In this document: positions 34,122-43,885 of the stretch, piece after piece
Layout of the letters: every line of letters begins with the position of its first letter
Numbering within the stretch: the stretch's first letter is position 1
DNA from: Bordetella genomosp. 11
GTDB lineage: Bacteria > Pseudomonadota > Gammaproteobacteria > Burkholderiales > Burkholderiaceae_B
DNA: 64,000 nucleotides
NCBI RefSeq assembly: GCF_002261215.1
Contig: NZ_NEVS01000004.1
Coordinates: 1,054,001 to 1,118,000, forward strand
Direction of reading: 5' to 3'
Program-made: the position numbers and the translations under genes
The notes under the pieces: model-generated
Databases searched by the model: none
What the model saw: the letters and a program-made list of their open reading frames with translations, nothing else
What the model was told of the DNA's origin: nothing

Positions 34122-35899
34122 GCGTGAAGCTCCTCGGACTGGTCGTTCTGCGTCTGTGCTTGTGGCGCCGCGCAGGGCAGGGTGAAGCGGAAGATCGTGC
34201 CGCCCGCGGGATTGGGATCCGCCCAGAGGCGGCCGTGGTGCGACTCGATAATGGTACGGCAGATATTCAAGCCCATGCCCAGACCCTGGGCCTTGGTACT
34301 GAAAAACGGTTCGAACAGCCTTTCGGGATCGGCCAGCCCATGGCCGCGGTCGACCACCGCGACTTCGATGTGCTGTTCGTGCAGGATGACGGCGACTTTC
34401 AATTCGTCGGAGTCGCTGTTTTCCATGGCCTCCAGGCCGTTTTTCAGAAGATTCAAAAGTACCTGCTCGATCAGGATGGGATCGGCCAGCACGTCCGGCG
34501 CGTTGGAGGGCACGAAACGTTCGATGCGGATGCGGCGCTTGCGCGCGTCGATCTCGGCGAAGCCGATGGCATTGTCGACAATGCCGGCGATGGCGACGCG
34601 CTGGCGGCGCGGCTCGCTGCGTTTCACGAATTCGCGGATGCGGCTGATGATCTTGCCGGCGCGTTCGGCCTGCGCGGCGGCTTTTTCCAGGGCCGGCAGG
34701 AGCATGCGGGGATTGGTGTGGCCCGCCTTGACCAGCGCCACGGCGCCCATGCTGTAGTTCGTGATGGCGGTCAGCGGCTGGTTCAACTCATGCGCCAGCG
34801 ACGACGCCATTTCGCCCATGGTGGTAAGGCGGCTGGTGAGCTGGATTTTTTCCTGTTGCACGCGGGAGGCTTCCTCGTGCTGGCGGCGTTCGGTGATATC
34901 GCGCGCCACCTGCAGGCGCACCCGGCGGCCGTCGGTCCAGGCCAGCATGCGATGGTGGACTTCGAACCAGCGCTGCACCGACGGGGCGAAGACCTCGACC
35001 GATTCGTCGGTGAAGCGGCCGCGCCGGCCGGCCAGCAGTTCGTCATGGCCGCCCGTTTGCGCGCCGAAGACCCGGCGGTAGGTGCGGTTGGCAAACAGCA
35101 GTTCCAGGCCATCGTGGGTATCGGCCGTAACCGAGATCGCATCGTCCAGGCCTTCCAGCACGGTCATGAAGCGTTCGTGCGCCGCCGTCAACGCTTCGCG
35201 GATGCGCTTGGGCTCGGTGATGTCGGTCATCGACGTCATCCAGCCGATCTGGTTGCCGTTCGGGTCCAGCAGCGGGGACACATACATGCGCGCGGTGAAG
35301 CGCGACCCGTCGCGCCGCTGCGCCTCCACTTCCAGGCCGCTGCTGGGCGTCTTGCCGGACAGCAGGATATCCAGGGTGTGCTGGTGCTGATCGTGGCGGC
35401 CCGGCACCCAATAGGGGAAGGGCGGGCTGCGCCCCAGGAGATCCGCTTCGTTCCAGCCGATCATGCGGCAGAATGCCGGATTGACGTAGGCGATGCGGCC
35501 TTCCATGTCCAGCACGCGCATGCCGGTGGACATGGAGTTTTCCATCGCGCGCCGGAAACCGGTCTCGGCGATCAGCGCCGCCTCGGCATGGGACCGGAAG
35601 CGGGTGTAGCGCCATAGCATCAGCAGGCTGATGATGATCACGCAGGACAGCGCCAGGACGATCCATAGCAGGCGCTGCTGCCGCATCTCCTGGTCTATCG
35701 TGACGAACATGACGCTGTCGTCGTGGATGCGCTGCAGCCAGAAGAACACGCCCATGACACATATATAGAGTACGAGTACAAGGACGGGCGTCAGCCAATA
35801 CAGGCCCCGCCTGCGCAAGCGGGCATGGTCGTGGAACGGCGTGGGTATATTCGACTTGGGTGCGCTGGCCATGGCGATGGTCGTGGGATCTTGCCGCAT
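34118..35899 (-). CDS. membrane-anchored PAS sensor histidine kinase
   Basis: A 593-residue kinase; the start at 35899 lacks a good ribosome site and a second Met 9 codons on is possible. Two membrane helices (residues 34-55 and 77-97) enclose only about 20 residues of periplasmic loop, so sensing is probably cytoplasmic. PAS domains lie at about 108-232 (ILxxMEGRIAYVNPAF, RDGSRFTARMYVSPL) and 240-340. His370 is in SSLAHELNQPL, the FixL-type H box, followed by an HATPase (DPILIEQVLLNLLKNGLEAM, GHGLADPERLFEPFFSTKAQGLGMGL). No heme-binding His of FixL PAS is obvious. It phosphorylates the overlapping response regulator. Confidence 0.92.
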   Translation of the reverse strand: MRQDPTTIAMASAPKSNIPTPFHDHARLRRRGLYWLTPVLVLVLYICVMGVFFWLQRIHDDSVMFVTIDQEMRQQRLLWIVLALSCVIIISLLMLWRYTRFRSHAEAALIAETGFRRAMENSMSTGMRVLDMEGRIAYVNPAFCRMIGWNEADLLGRSPPFPYWVPGRHDQHQHTLDILLSGKTPSSGLEVEAQRRDGSRFTARMYVSPLLDPNGNQIGWMTSMTDITEPKRIREALTAAHERFMTVLEGLDDAISVTADTHDGLELLFANRTYRRVFGAQTGGHDELLAGRRGRFTDESVEVFAPSVQRWFEVHHRMLAWTDGRRVRLQVARDITERRQHEEASRVQQEKIQLTSRLTTMGEMASSLAHELNQPLTAITNYSMGAVALVKAGHTNPRMLLPALEKAAAQAERAGKIISRIREFVKRSEPRRQRVAIAGIVDNAIGFAEIDARKRRIRIERFVPSNAPDVLADPILIEQVLLNLLKNGLEAMENSDSDELKVAVILHEQHIEVAVVDRGHGLADPERLFEPFFSTKAQGLGMGLNICRTIIESHHGRLWADPNPAGGTIFRFTLPCAAPQAQTQNDQSEELHA

Positions 35900-35927
35900 T
35901 TTAGTCGTTTGTTGCGATTGGCGATGA

Positions 35928-35942
35928 TTTCATATTATGAAA
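35928..35942. promoter_or_regulatory. perfect 15-bp palindrome TTTCATATTATGAAA between kinase and aceE
   Basis: TTTCATA and TATGAAA flank a central T; a weaker related element ATGAAATTTC lies at 35958-35967. The palindrome stands in a local AT-rich patch 28-55 bp upstream of the aceE -35. It looks like the operator of a dimeric HTH regulator (for instance GntR or IclR type), well placed to control aceE, the kinase gene, or both. Confidence 0.55.
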
Positions 35943-35969
35943 TGCCGTACCGCAACATGAAATTTCTCT

Positions 35970-35999
35970 TGCGCCGGGGTAATCTTGTTTCCTAGAATG
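35970..35999 (+). promoter_or_regulatory. candidate aceE promoter
   Basis: TTGCGC at 35970-35975 and TAGAAT at 35994-35999 with an 18-bp spacer. TAGAAT differs from TATAAT at one position. The transcript would have a leader of about 130 nt before the aceE ATG. Confidence 0.5.
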
Positions 36000-36132
36000 C
36001 GCCGCATAAGTTGCCCTGGCCAGCCACCGGACGCGTACCCGCGCGTCAGGTACGGTTTTCTGCGGGCGTTTTTTCATGCCCCTCGCGCCGGCACAGGCGC
36101 ACGGCTACAACCCTCTCTGCTGGAGACACACG

Positions 36133-38841
36133 ATGTCCTCTAACGCCCTGGCTGGCGCCCAAACGGCTGCCAATGACGAAGACACCCTGGAAACCCAGGA
36201 GTGGCTGGAAGCGCTGGCGGCGGTGCTGGACCGCGAAGGTCCGGAACGCGCGCATTACCTGCTGGAGCGCCTGATCGACGAGGCCCGCAGGTCCGGCGCG
36301 CATATTCCGTATTCGCCCAACACCGCGTATGTGAACACAATTCCCCCCGGGCTCGAACCGGCGCATCCGGGCAACCTCGAGCTGGAATCGCGCATCCGCG
36401 CCTACGTGCGCTGGAATGCCATGGCGATGGTGGTGCGCGCCAACCGGCATTCGCCCCCGGACGGCGGCGACCTGGGCGGGCATATCGCCTCCTTCGCCTC
36501 GCTGGCGACGATGATAGGCACCGGACAGAACCACTTCTGGCACGCGGAATCCGAAGACCACGGTGGCGATCTCGTGTACTTCCAGGGCCATTCGTCGCCC
36601 GGTGTCTATGCGCGCGCTTTCCTGGAAGGCCGCCTGACCGAAGAACAACTGAACCACTTCCGCCAGGAAGTGGACGGCAAGGGCCTGTCCTCGTATCCGC
36701 ATCCCAAGCTGATGCCGGAATTCTGGCAGTTCCCGACCGTCTCCATGGGCCTGGGGCCCATCACCGCCATCTACCAGGCCCGCTTCCTGAAGTACCTGCA
36801 CGCGCGCGGCCTGGCCAATACGGCCAACCGCAAGGTCTGGGTATTCTGCGGCGACGGCGAAATGGACGAGCCGGAATCCCTGGGCGCGATCGCCCTGGCG
36901 GCGCGCGAAAAGCTGGACAACCTGATCTTCGTCATCAACTGCAACCTGCAGCGGCTGGACGGCCCGGTGCGCGGCAATGGCAAGATCATCCAGGAACTTG
37001 AAGGCGATTTCCGCGGCAGCGGCTGGAACGTCATCAAACTGATCTGGGGCGGCTATTGGGATCCGCTGCTGGCCCATGACAAGGAAGGCATCCTGCGCCG
37101 CGTGATGGAGGAAACCGTCGACGGCGAATACCAGGCCTACAAGGCGAACGACGGCAAGTTCGTGCGCGAGAAGTTCTTCGGCAAGCATCCCAAGCTGCTG
37201 GAGATGGTCGCCCGCATGAGCGACGAGGACGTGTGGCGCCTGAATCGCGGCGGCCACGATCCGCACAAGGTCTACGCCGCCTTCGACGCGGCGGCCAACC
37301 ACAAGGGCCAGCCCACCGTCATCCTGGCCAAGACCATCAAGGGCTACGGCATGGGCCATGTCGGCCAGGCGAAGAACCCCACCCACCAGCAGAAGAAGCT
37401 GGACGTGGCGGCGGTGCGCGAATTCCGCGATCGCTTCGGCATTCCCATCCCCGACGACAAGCTGGAGGAACTGCCGTTCTTCAAGCCGGCCGAGGATTCC
37501 CCGGAAATGAAGTACCTGCACGAACGCCGCAAGGCGCTGGGCGGCTACCTGCCCAAGCGCCGCACCAAGGCCGACGAGCAGCTGAAGGCGCCGGCGCTGG
37601 AGGCCTTCAAGCCCGTGCTGGAACCCACCGCGGAAGGCCGCGAGATTTCCACCACGCAGGCTTTCGTGCGTTCGCTGAACCAGATCCTGCGCGACAAGGA
37701 CCTGGCGCCGCGCGTCGTCCCCATCCTGGCCGACGAATCGCGCACCTTCGGTATGGAAGGCCTGTTCCGCCAGATCGGTATCTACGCGCCTGAAGGGCAG
37801 AAGTACACCCCGGTCGACAAGGACCAGGTGATGTACTACAAGGAAGCGGCCGACGGCCAGCTGCTGCAGGAAGGCATCAACGAAGCGGGGGCGATGAGCT
37901 CCTGGATCGCCGCGGCCACGTCCTACTCCACCAACAACCGCATCATGGTGCCGTTCTACGTGTACTACTCGATGTTCGGTTTCCAGCGCATCGGCGATCT
38001 CGCCTGGCTGGCCGGGGATATGCAGGCACGCGGCTTCCTGATCGGCGGCACCGCGGGCCGTACCACGCTGAACGGCGAAGGCCTGCAGCACGAGGACGGA
38101 CACAGCCACCTGATGGCGGCCACCATCCCGAACTGCCTGCCCTACGATCCGACGTATGCGCACGAAGTTGCGGTCATCATCCAGGACGGCCTGCGCCGCA
38201 TGGTGCAGAACCAGGAAAACGTCTATTACTACCTGACCGTGATGAACGAGAACTACCCGCACCCGGGCTTGAAGCCGGGCGACGAGGAAGGGATCGTGCG
38301 CGGCATGTACAAGCTGAAGACCGTGGGCAAGGGCAAGCAGCGCGTGCAGCTGATGGGCTCGGGCACCATCCTGCGCGAAGTGGAAGCCGCCGCCGGCCTG
38401 CTGGACACGGATTGGGGCGTGGCCGCGGACATCTGGAGCGTGACCAGCTTCACGCTGCTGCGCCGCGAAGGACAGGACGTCGATCGCCACAACATGCTGC
38501 ATCCGGCCGACAAGAAGCCGCAGGTGCCGTATGTCACGCAGCAATTGGCGAAGACGGAAGGCCCGATCATCGCGTCGACCGACTACATGAAGCTGTACGC
38601 CGACCAGATCCGTCCGTTCATCCCCAAGGGCCGCGAATTCCGGGTGCTGGGCACGGACGGTTTCGGCCGATCGGATTTCCGCTACAAGCTGCGCGAGCAC
38701 TTCGAGATCGACCGCCACTTCGTGGTGGTTGCCGCGCTGAAGGCGCTTGCGGACGAAGGCGCCATTCCGGCTTCCAAGGTGGCCGAAGCCATCAAGAAGT
38801 ACGGAATCAATCCCGAGAAAGCCAACCCGCAATACGCCTGA
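36133..38841 (+). CDS. aceE: pyruvate dehydrogenase E1 component (homodimeric)
   Basis: A 902-residue AceE-type E1, as in Gammaproteobacteria and Betaproteobacteria. The start at 36133 opens MSSNALAGAQ after TGGAGACACACG. The thiamine diphosphate motif is GDGEMDEPES around residue 240, ending NCNLQRLDGPVRGNG; SFASLATMIGTGQNHFW and GHEDGHSH-like LQHEDGHSHLMAAT further on fit the active site loops. E1 decarboxylates pyruvate and passes the acetyl group to lipoyl groups of E2. It is the first gene of aceE-aceF-lpdA, with 12-bp gaps. Confidence 0.97.
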   Translation: MSSNALAGAQTAANDEDTLETQEWLEALAAVLDREGPERAHYLLERLIDEARRSGAHIPYSPNTAYVNTIPPGLEPAHPGNLELESRIRAYVRWNAMAMVVRANRHSPPDGGDLGGHIASFASLATMIGTGQNHFWHAESEDHGGDLVYFQGHSSPGVYARAFLEGRLTEEQLNHFRQEVDGKGLSSYPHPKLMPEFWQFPTVSMGLGPITAIYQARFLKYLHARGLANTANRKVWVFCGDGEMDEPESLGAIALAAREKLDNLIFVINCNLQRLDGPVRGNGKIIQELEGDFRGSGWNVIKLIWGGYWDPLLAHDKEGILRRVMEETVDGEYQAYKANDGKFVREKFFGKHPKLLEMVARMSDEDVWRLNRGGHDPHKVYAAFDAAANHKGQPTVILAKTIKGYGMGHVGQAKNPTHQQKKLDVAAVREFRDRFGIPIPDDKLEELPFFKPAEDSPEMKYLHERRKALGGYLPKRRTKADEQLKAPALEAFKPVLEPTAEGREISTTQAFVRSLNQILRDKDLAPRVVPILADESRTFGMEGLFRQIGIYAPEGQKYTPVDKDQVMYYKEAADGQLLQEGINEAGAMSSWIAAATSYSTNNRIMVPFYVYYSMFGFQRIGDLAWLAGDMQARGFLIGGTAGRTTLNGEGLQHEDGHSHLMAATIPNCLPYDPTYAHEVAVIIQDGLRRMVQNQENVYYYLTVMNENYPHPGLKPGDEEGIVRGMYKLKTVGKGKQRVQLMGSGTILREVEAAAGLLDTDWGVAADIWSVTSFTLLRREGQDVDRHNMLHPADKKPQVPYVTQQLAKTEGPIIASTDYMKLYADQIRPFIPKGREFRVLGTDGFGRSDFRYKLREHFEIDRHFVVVAALKALADEGAIPASKVAEAIKKYGINPEKANPQYA

Positions 38842-38853
38842 GGCCCGAACGAC

Positions 38854-40518
38854 ATGAGCAATACGGTGGAAATCAAGGTACCCGACATCGGCGACTTCAA
38901 GGAAGTTGAGGTTATCGAAGTCCTGGTGGCGCCGGGCGACACGATCAAGCCCGAGCAAAGCCTGATTACGGTGGAGTCGGACAAGGCGTCGATGGAAATC
39001 CCGTCGTCCGAAGGCGGCGTGGTCAAGTCGGTGAAAGTGAAGGTGGGCGACAAGGTGTCCATGGGCACCGTCGTCCTGGAACTGGAAGCGGGGGCGGCGT
39101 CCGAAGCGCCCGCCGCCGCACCGGCGAAGCAGGAAGAAAAACCCGCCGCCAAGGCCGATGCGCAGCCGGCGCAGGCTGCCGCGGCCGCCCCGGCGGCGGC
39201 GCCCGCCCAGGGTGGCGGCCAGGCGGTGATCGAAGTCCCGGACATCGGCGATTTCAAGGAAGTCGAGGTGATCGAGGTCATGGTCGCCGTCGGCGACACC
39301 ATCAAGACCGAGCAGAGCCTGATTACGGTGGAGTCGGACAAGGCCTCCATGGAGATCCCGGCGTCGCAGGGCGGCGTGGTGAAGGAAGTGCGCGTCAAGG
39401 TCGGCGACAAGGTATCCAAGGGTACGCCGCTGGTGGTGGTGGAAGGCGGTGCCGCACCGGCCCAGCCCGCCGCCGCGCCGGCCCAGCCCCAGGCGGCAGC
39501 GCCGGCACCGGCAAGCGCCGCGGCCGCCGCACCGGCGCCTGCGGCTGCCGCGCGCCCGGCTCCGGCCGCCGCGCTGCCGCAGGCCGAAGCCAAGCCCGGC
39601 CAATTGCCGCACGCATCGCCGTCGGTACGCAAGTTCGCGCGCGAACTGGGCGTGGACCTGACGCGCGTGGCGGGCAGCGGTCCCAAGGGCCGCATTACGC
39701 AGGACGACGTCCGTGGCTTCGTCAAACAGGCCCTCGCGGGCGGCGCCCCGGCGGCGGCCGGCGCGGCGGGCGGCAATGTGGGTGGCCTGAATGTACTGGC
39801 CTGGCCGCAGGTCGACTTCGCCAAGTTCGGTCCGATCGAGGCCAAGCCGCTGTCGCGCATCAAGAAGATTTCCGGCGCGAACCTGCACCGCAATTGGGTC
39901 ATGATCCCGCACGTCACCAACAACGACGAAGCGGACATCACCGATCTGGAAGCGCTGCGCGTGACGCTGAACAAGGAAAACGAAAAGGCCGGCATCAAGG
40001 TCACCATGCTGGCCTTCCTGATCAAGGCCGTGGTCGCCGCGCTGAAGAAATTCCCGGAATTCAACGCCTCGCTGGACGGCGACAACCTGGTGCTGAAGCA
40101 GTACTACCACATCGGCTTCGCCGCCGATACGCCCAACGGGCTGGTGGTGCCGGTGATCCGCGACGCCGACAAGAAAGGCATCCTGGACCTGGCCAAGGAA
40201 AGCTCCGATATGGCCAGGAAAGCGCGCGACGGCAAGCTGTCGCCCGCTGAAATGCAGGGTGGCTGCTTTTCGATCTCGTCGCTGGGCGGCATTGGCGGCA
40301 CGCACTTCACGCCCATCATCAATGCCCCCGAGGTCGCCATCCTGGGCGTGTCGCGCTCGGAGTTCAAGCCGGTGTGGGACGGCAAGCAGTTCGTGCCGCG
40401 TTTGAAGCTGCCGCTGTCGCTGTCCTATGACCATCGCGTCATCGACGGCGCGGCCGCGGCCCGCTTCAATGCCTATCTGACCGCCTTGCTGGCCGACTTC
40501 CGCCGCATCGCGCTGTAA
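38854..40518 (+). CDS. aceF: pyruvate dehydrogenase E2, dihydrolipoamide acetyltransferase
   Basis: A 554-residue E2 with two lipoyl domains (residues 1-78 and about 125-200), each with the lipoylated Lys in [11 protein letters not shown], joined by Ala/Pro-rich linkers. The E3/E1-binding domain is about residues 250-290 ([25 protein letters not shown]), and the catalytic domain ends with [15 protein letters not shown], containing the catalytic His and Asp. The E2 core of the complex transfers acetyl to CoA. The two lipoyl domains are almost the same at DNA level as that in the following gene. Confidence 0.97.
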   Translation: MSNTVEIKVPDIGDFKEVEVIEVLVAPGDTIKPEQSLITVESDKASMEIPSSEGGVVKSVKVKVGDKVSMGTVVLELEAGAASEAPAAAPAKQEEKPAAKADAQPAQAAAAAPAAAPAQGGGQAVIEVPDIGDFKEVEVIEVMVAVGDTIKTEQSLITVESDKASMEIPASQGGVVKEVRVKVGDKVSKGTPLVVVEGGAAPAQPAAAPAQPQAAAPAPASAAAAAPAPAAAARPAPAAALPQAEAKPGQLPHASPSVRKFARELGVDLTRVAGSGPKGRITQDDVRGFVKQALAGGAPAAAGAAGGNVGGLNVLAWPQVDFAKFGPIEAKPLSRIKKISGANLHRNWVMIPHVTNNDEADITDLEALRVTLNKENEKAGIKVTMLAFLIKAVVAALKKFPEFNASLDGDNLVLKQYYHIGFAADTPNGLVVPVIRDADKKGILDLAKESSDMARKARDGKLSPAEMQGGCFSISSLGGIGGTHFTPIINAPEVAILGVSRSEFKPVWDGKQFVPRLKLPLSLSYDHRVIDGAAAARFNAYLTALLADFRRIAL

Positions 40519-40530
40519 TCGGGGATCGAT

Positions 40531-42348
40531 ATGAGCAATACGGTGGAAATCAAGATACCCGACATCGGCGACTTCAAGGAAGTCGAAGTCATCGAAGTGC
40601 TGGTGGCCGCCGGCGATACCGTCAAGGCGGAACAGAGCCTGATCACGGTGGAGTCGGACAAGGCATCCATGGAAATCCCCTCGTCGCAAGGCGGGGTCGT
40701 CAAGTCGGTGAAGGTGAAGGTCGGCGACAAGGTATCCATGGGCACGGCCATCCTGGACCTGGAGCCGGCGCAAGGCGGCGCCGAACAGGCCGCCCCGGCC
40801 GCGGACAAGCCCGCCGCGCCGGCCGCCGCCGCCGCGCCCGCAAAGGCGTCGGCGGACACGGCAGGCAAGTCCGTGCCGCCGTCCCCGGCGGCGCCCGTCA
40901 ACGCCCCCGCGGCCGCGACGTATTCGGGCGGTGTCGACATCGAATGCGACATGCTGGTCCTGGGTGCCGGCCCCGGCGGCTATTCCGCGGCGTTCCGCGC
41001 CGCCGACCTGGGCATGAAGACCGTCCTGGTCGAGCGCTATTCCACCCTGGGCGGCGTTTGCCTGAACGTCGGCTGCATCCCGTCCAAGGCCTTGCTGCAC
41101 GTCGCGGCGGTCATGGAAGAGGCCAAGGCGCTGGCCGATCACGGCATCACCTTCGGCGAGCCCAAAATCGACCTGGACAAGCTGCGCAGCTTCAAGGACA
41201 GCGTGGTCGGCAAGCTGACCGGCGGCCTGGGCGGCATGGCCAAGATGCGCAAGGTCACCGTGGTGACCGGCGTGGGCGAGTTCGCCGATCCCAACCACAT
41301 GACGGTCAAGGGCGCCGACGGCAAGACGCAGACGGTGCGCTTCAAGAACGCCATCATCGCGGCCGGCAGCCAGGCGGTGCGGCTGCCCTTCATGCCCGAC
41401 GACGAACGTGTCGTCGATTCCACCGGCGCGCTCCTGCTGCGCAGCATTCCCAAGAAGATGCTGATCGTCGGCGGCGGCATCATCGGCCTGGAAATGGGCA
41501 CGGTGTACTCCACGCTGGGCGCGCGCCTGGATGTGGTCGAAATGCTGGACGGCCTGATGCAGGGCGCGGACCGCGATATGGTCAAGGTGTGGCAGAAGAT
41601 GAATGCGCCGCGCTTCGACAACATCATGCTCAAGACCAAGACGGTGGCCGCCGAAGCCCGCAAGGACGGGATCTACGTCACCTTCGAGGGCGAGGGCGCG
41701 CCCAAGGAACCGCAGCGCTATGACCTGGTGCTGCAAGCGGTCGGACGCTCGCCCAACGGCAAGAAGATCGGTGCCGACAAGGCGGGCGTGGCCGTGACCG
41801 ATCGCGGCTACATCGCCGTCGACAAGCAGATGCGGACCAATGTGCCGCATATCTTCGCCATCGGCGACATCGTCGGCAACCCGATGCTGGCGCACAAGGC
41901 CGTGCACGAAGGCCATGTGGCGGCGGAAGCGGCGGCCGGCGAGAAATCGTTCTTCGACGCCCGCGTGATTCCCTCGGTGGCCTACACGGACCCGGAAGTC
42001 GCCTGGGTGGGACTGACGGAAGACGAGGCCAAGAAGCAGGGCATCAAGATCGAGAAGGGCGTATTCCCCTGGGCCGCCTCCGGCCGCGCCATCGCCAATG
42101 GCCGCGACGAAGGCTTCACCAAGCTGATCTTCGACGCCGACAACCACCGCATCCTGGGTGGCGGCATCGTCGGCACGCATGCCGGCGACCTGATCAGCGA
42201 ACTGGCGCTGGCGGTAGAGATGGGGGCCGATGTGGTCGATATCGCCAAGACCATCCACCCGCATCCGACGCTGGGCGAGTCGGTGGGGATGGCGGCGGAA
42301 GTCGCCGAAGGCGTCTGCACGGACTTGCCTCCGGTAAAGAAGAAGTAG
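40531..42348 (+). CDS. lpdA: dihydrolipoyl dehydrogenase E3 with N-terminal lipoyl domain
   Basis: A 605-residue E3. Residues 1-78 are a lipoyl domain ([11 protein letters not shown]), linked by about 55 Ala/Pro-rich residues to a standard lipoamide dehydrogenase: FAD motif [17 protein letters not shown], redox Cys177/Cys182 in [16 protein letters not shown] motif [24 protein letters not shown], and the C-terminal HPHPTLGE His-Glu pair. Fusion of a lipoyl domain to E3 is known in Neisseria, Alcaligenes and relatives. It re-oxidises E2 dihydrolipoamide with NAD. A terminator follows at 42366-42398. Confidence 0.97.
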   Translation: MSNTVEIKIPDIGDFKEVEVIEVLVAAGDTVKAEQSLITVESDKASMEIPSSQGGVVKSVKVKVGDKVSMGTAILDLEPAQGGAEQAAPAADKPAAPAAAAAPAKASADTAGKSVPPSPAAPVNAPAAATYSGGVDIECDMLVLGAGPGGYSAAFRAADLGMKTVLVERYSTLGGVCLNVGCIPSKALLHVAAVMEEAKALADHGITFGEPKIDLDKLRSFKDSVVGKLTGGLGGMAKMRKVTVVTGVGEFADPNHMTVKGADGKTQTVRFKNAIIAAGSQAVRLPFMPDDERVVDSTGALLLRSIPKKMLIVGGGIIGLEMGTVYSTLGARLDVVEMLDGLMQGADRDMVKVWQKMNAPRFDNIMLKTKTVAAEARKDGIYVTFEGEGAPKEPQRYDLVLQAVGRSPNGKKIGADKAGVAVTDRGYIAVDKQMRTNVPHIFAIGDIVGNPMLAHKAVHEGHVAAEAAAGEKSFFDARVIPSVAYTDPEVAWVGLTEDEAKKQGIKIEKGVFPWAASGRAIANGRDEGFTKLIFDADNHRILGGGIVGTHAGDLISELALAVEMGADVVDIAKTIHPHPTLGESVGMAAEVAEGVCTDLPPVKKK

Positions 42349-42365
42349 TTTCGCCGCGTGTCGGG

Positions 42366-42398
42366 AAAAAGGCTGCCGGAACCGGCAGCCTTTTTTTT
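42366..42398 (+). terminator. intrinsic terminator after lpdA
   Basis: GGCTGCCGG/CCGGCAGCC (42371-42390, tight AA loop) followed by eight T (42391-42398) and preceded by five A (42366-42370). It can stop transcription from both sides: the pdh operon and the convergent island operon ending at 42409. Confidence 0.93.
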
Positions 42399-42408
42399 GG
42401 GAGCCCGA

Positions 42409-43236
42409 TCAGGCTTGCCCGTTCGCCGCGTCCAGGCTGGCGCGCAACTCGGCGATTTCTTCCTGGAATTTCATGTTCTTCTTTACGCGCGAATTCTTGA
42501 AATAGCGGATGCAGTTGATCGGCGAGTAGAAGAAATCCGTGCGCCAGCTTCCGGCCAGGAGTTCCTTGCCCGTGGGATCGTCGGCGGGCTGGACGATCGT
42601 ATCGGCCATGATCCGATCTATCCCGGACACGTTCGGCCCCGACTCATGCCACACCGAGCTATGCATGATGGCAAAGTCGCCCGGCCGCATTTCCGGCGTT
42701 ACCTTGGGCCATTTGATTTCGAACGCTTCAGGGTCGATCTCGCCCGCGTCCCCCAGGAAACCGAGCTTGTGGGAGCCCAAATAGAAGCTCAATCCGCCGT
42801 TATCCCCGTTGACCTCGCTAAGCGGCACGAACAGGCTGCACTTGTTATGCCGGCCCAGGTGGTAGCAACTGTCCTGGTGCAGGAATACCGGGGTGCGGCT
42901 GAACTGGTCCTTGATGACGAAGCGGTGGTTGTAGAGGGCGATATCCGCGCCGAAAACCTGCCGCGCGACATCGATCAGCGCGGGGTCCCGGTACATGCCC
43001 GCCAGTGTTTCCGGCAGGGCTTCATTCAGCGCTACGGGATTCGCGCGGTTGACGTCGCGCCCGTTCTTCAGGCTGGCCTCGTAGAATGCCGCCCATTCGC
43101 GCTGCCACGTGGCGACGGTCGGTGGCGCGATCGCGCCACGCAGCACGAATACGCCGGTCTGATTGAAGACCTCCAGGTCGAAGGTGTCCGATGCGATGCG
43201 CTCGATCCACTTCTCGTCGATGCCGTATGTGCTCAT
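42409..43236 (-). CDS. phytanoyl-CoA dioxygenase (PhyH) family protein
   Basis: A 275-residue Fe(II)/2-oxoglutarate-dependent dioxygenase. The metal triad is visible as His120-x-Asp122 (FLHQDSCYH) and a distal His in IMHSSVWHESGPN (His197 or nearby). A conserved Arg for 2-oxoglutarate is likely further on. PhyH relatives hydroxylate acyl chains, sugars or amino acids. It is the last gene of the operon beginning at 49156, 15 bp after a methyltransferase, so hydroxylation of the acyl chain or sugar built by the operon is plausible (inference). The substrate is unproven. Confidence 0.8.
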   Translation of the reverse strand: MSTYGIDEKWIERIASDTFDLEVFNQTGVFVLRGAIAPPTVATWQREWAAFYEASLKNGRDVNRANPVALNEALPETLAGMYRDPALIDVARQVFGADIALYNHRFVIKDQFSRTPVFLHQDSCYHLGRHNKCSLFVPLSEVNGDNGGLSFYLGSHKLGFLGDAGEIDPEAFEIKWPKVTPEMRPGDFAIMHSSVWHESGPNVSGIDRIMADTIVQPADDPTGKELLAGSWRTDFFYSPINCIRYFKNSRVKKNMKFQEEIAELRASLDAANGQA

Positions 43237-43251
43237 GATCGGGCTCCGGGC

Positions 43252-43830
43252 TCAGATCCAGCGAAATACCAGTTCGTTGTCCTGCGTGTTCTTGAACTTG
43301 TTGCACTTGGCCAGGACGTTGTACTTCAAGGGAAACAGTTCGCGCCCCGGGCTTTCCAGGATGTCGATCTCCAGGATGTCGAAGTCGCGCAGCAGCGCTT
43401 TCCACCCGTGCTCCGTAATGCGCCAGCAATCCGGCAAGGGACCGTGGATCCGCCAGTTCAAGGGGGCCGAGATCAGCAGGTGGCCTTCGTGCCGCAGCAC
43501 GCGCCGCAGCTCCTTGACGGCTTCGAACGGGTTCAGCGTGTGTTCGATCACTTCCATGCAAACGACGACATCGTAGGTGCTGTCCGCGATGGTGACGTTG
43601 GTTTTGGTGATGTCGCCCACGATCGTGGGGTTATGCGTGCCCACCACATCGAATGTGTCGATGTCGTAGTTGGAAAACTTCTCGCGCACGAAAGAACGTT
43701 CCTGCGGGCCGACCTCGAGCAGCCGGCCGCTTTCCCCCGCCAGGCTGGCCGCCGTTTTGGTCAGGAATGCATTGATATGTTCCCTCGTCAGCTCCAGGGT
43801 ATCGTTATCGAATTGGGACGGCGTGGCCAT
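43252..43830 (-). CDS. SAM-dependent class I methyltransferase
   Basis: A 192-residue protein, starting at 43830. The SAM motif I is degenerate (RLLEVGPQERSFV), followed by VVVCMEVIEHTLNPFEAVKELRRVLRHEGHLLISAPLNW, typical of Methyltransf_11/23 proteins that methylate sugars or small metabolites. Located between a NeuD-like acyltransferase and a dioxygenase in one operon; it is the best candidate for O-methylation of the flagellin sugar, as the methyltransferase of the P. syringae viosamine island (inference from content). Confidence 0.82.
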   Translation of the reverse strand: MATPSQFDNDTLELTREHINAFLTKTAASLAGESGRLLEVGPQERSFVREKFSNYDIDTFDVVGTHNPTIVGDITKTNVTIADSTYDVVVCMEVIEHTLNPFEAVKELRRVLRHEGHLLISAPLNWRIHGPLPDCWRITEHGWKALLRDFDILEIDILESPGRELFPLKYNVLAKCNKFKNTQDNELVFRWI

Positions 43831-43885
43831 GGATGGACTCTGGTAAGGGTTGTCGGAAAACCGGCGCGGCCGGCGTGTGATGGAA

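Noticed and set aside
36046..42264. A 2072-codon open frame on the minus strand
   Set aside because: It is antisense to aceE-aceF-lpdA, whose motifs and codon use are unmistakable. High GC leaves long open frames opposite real genes.
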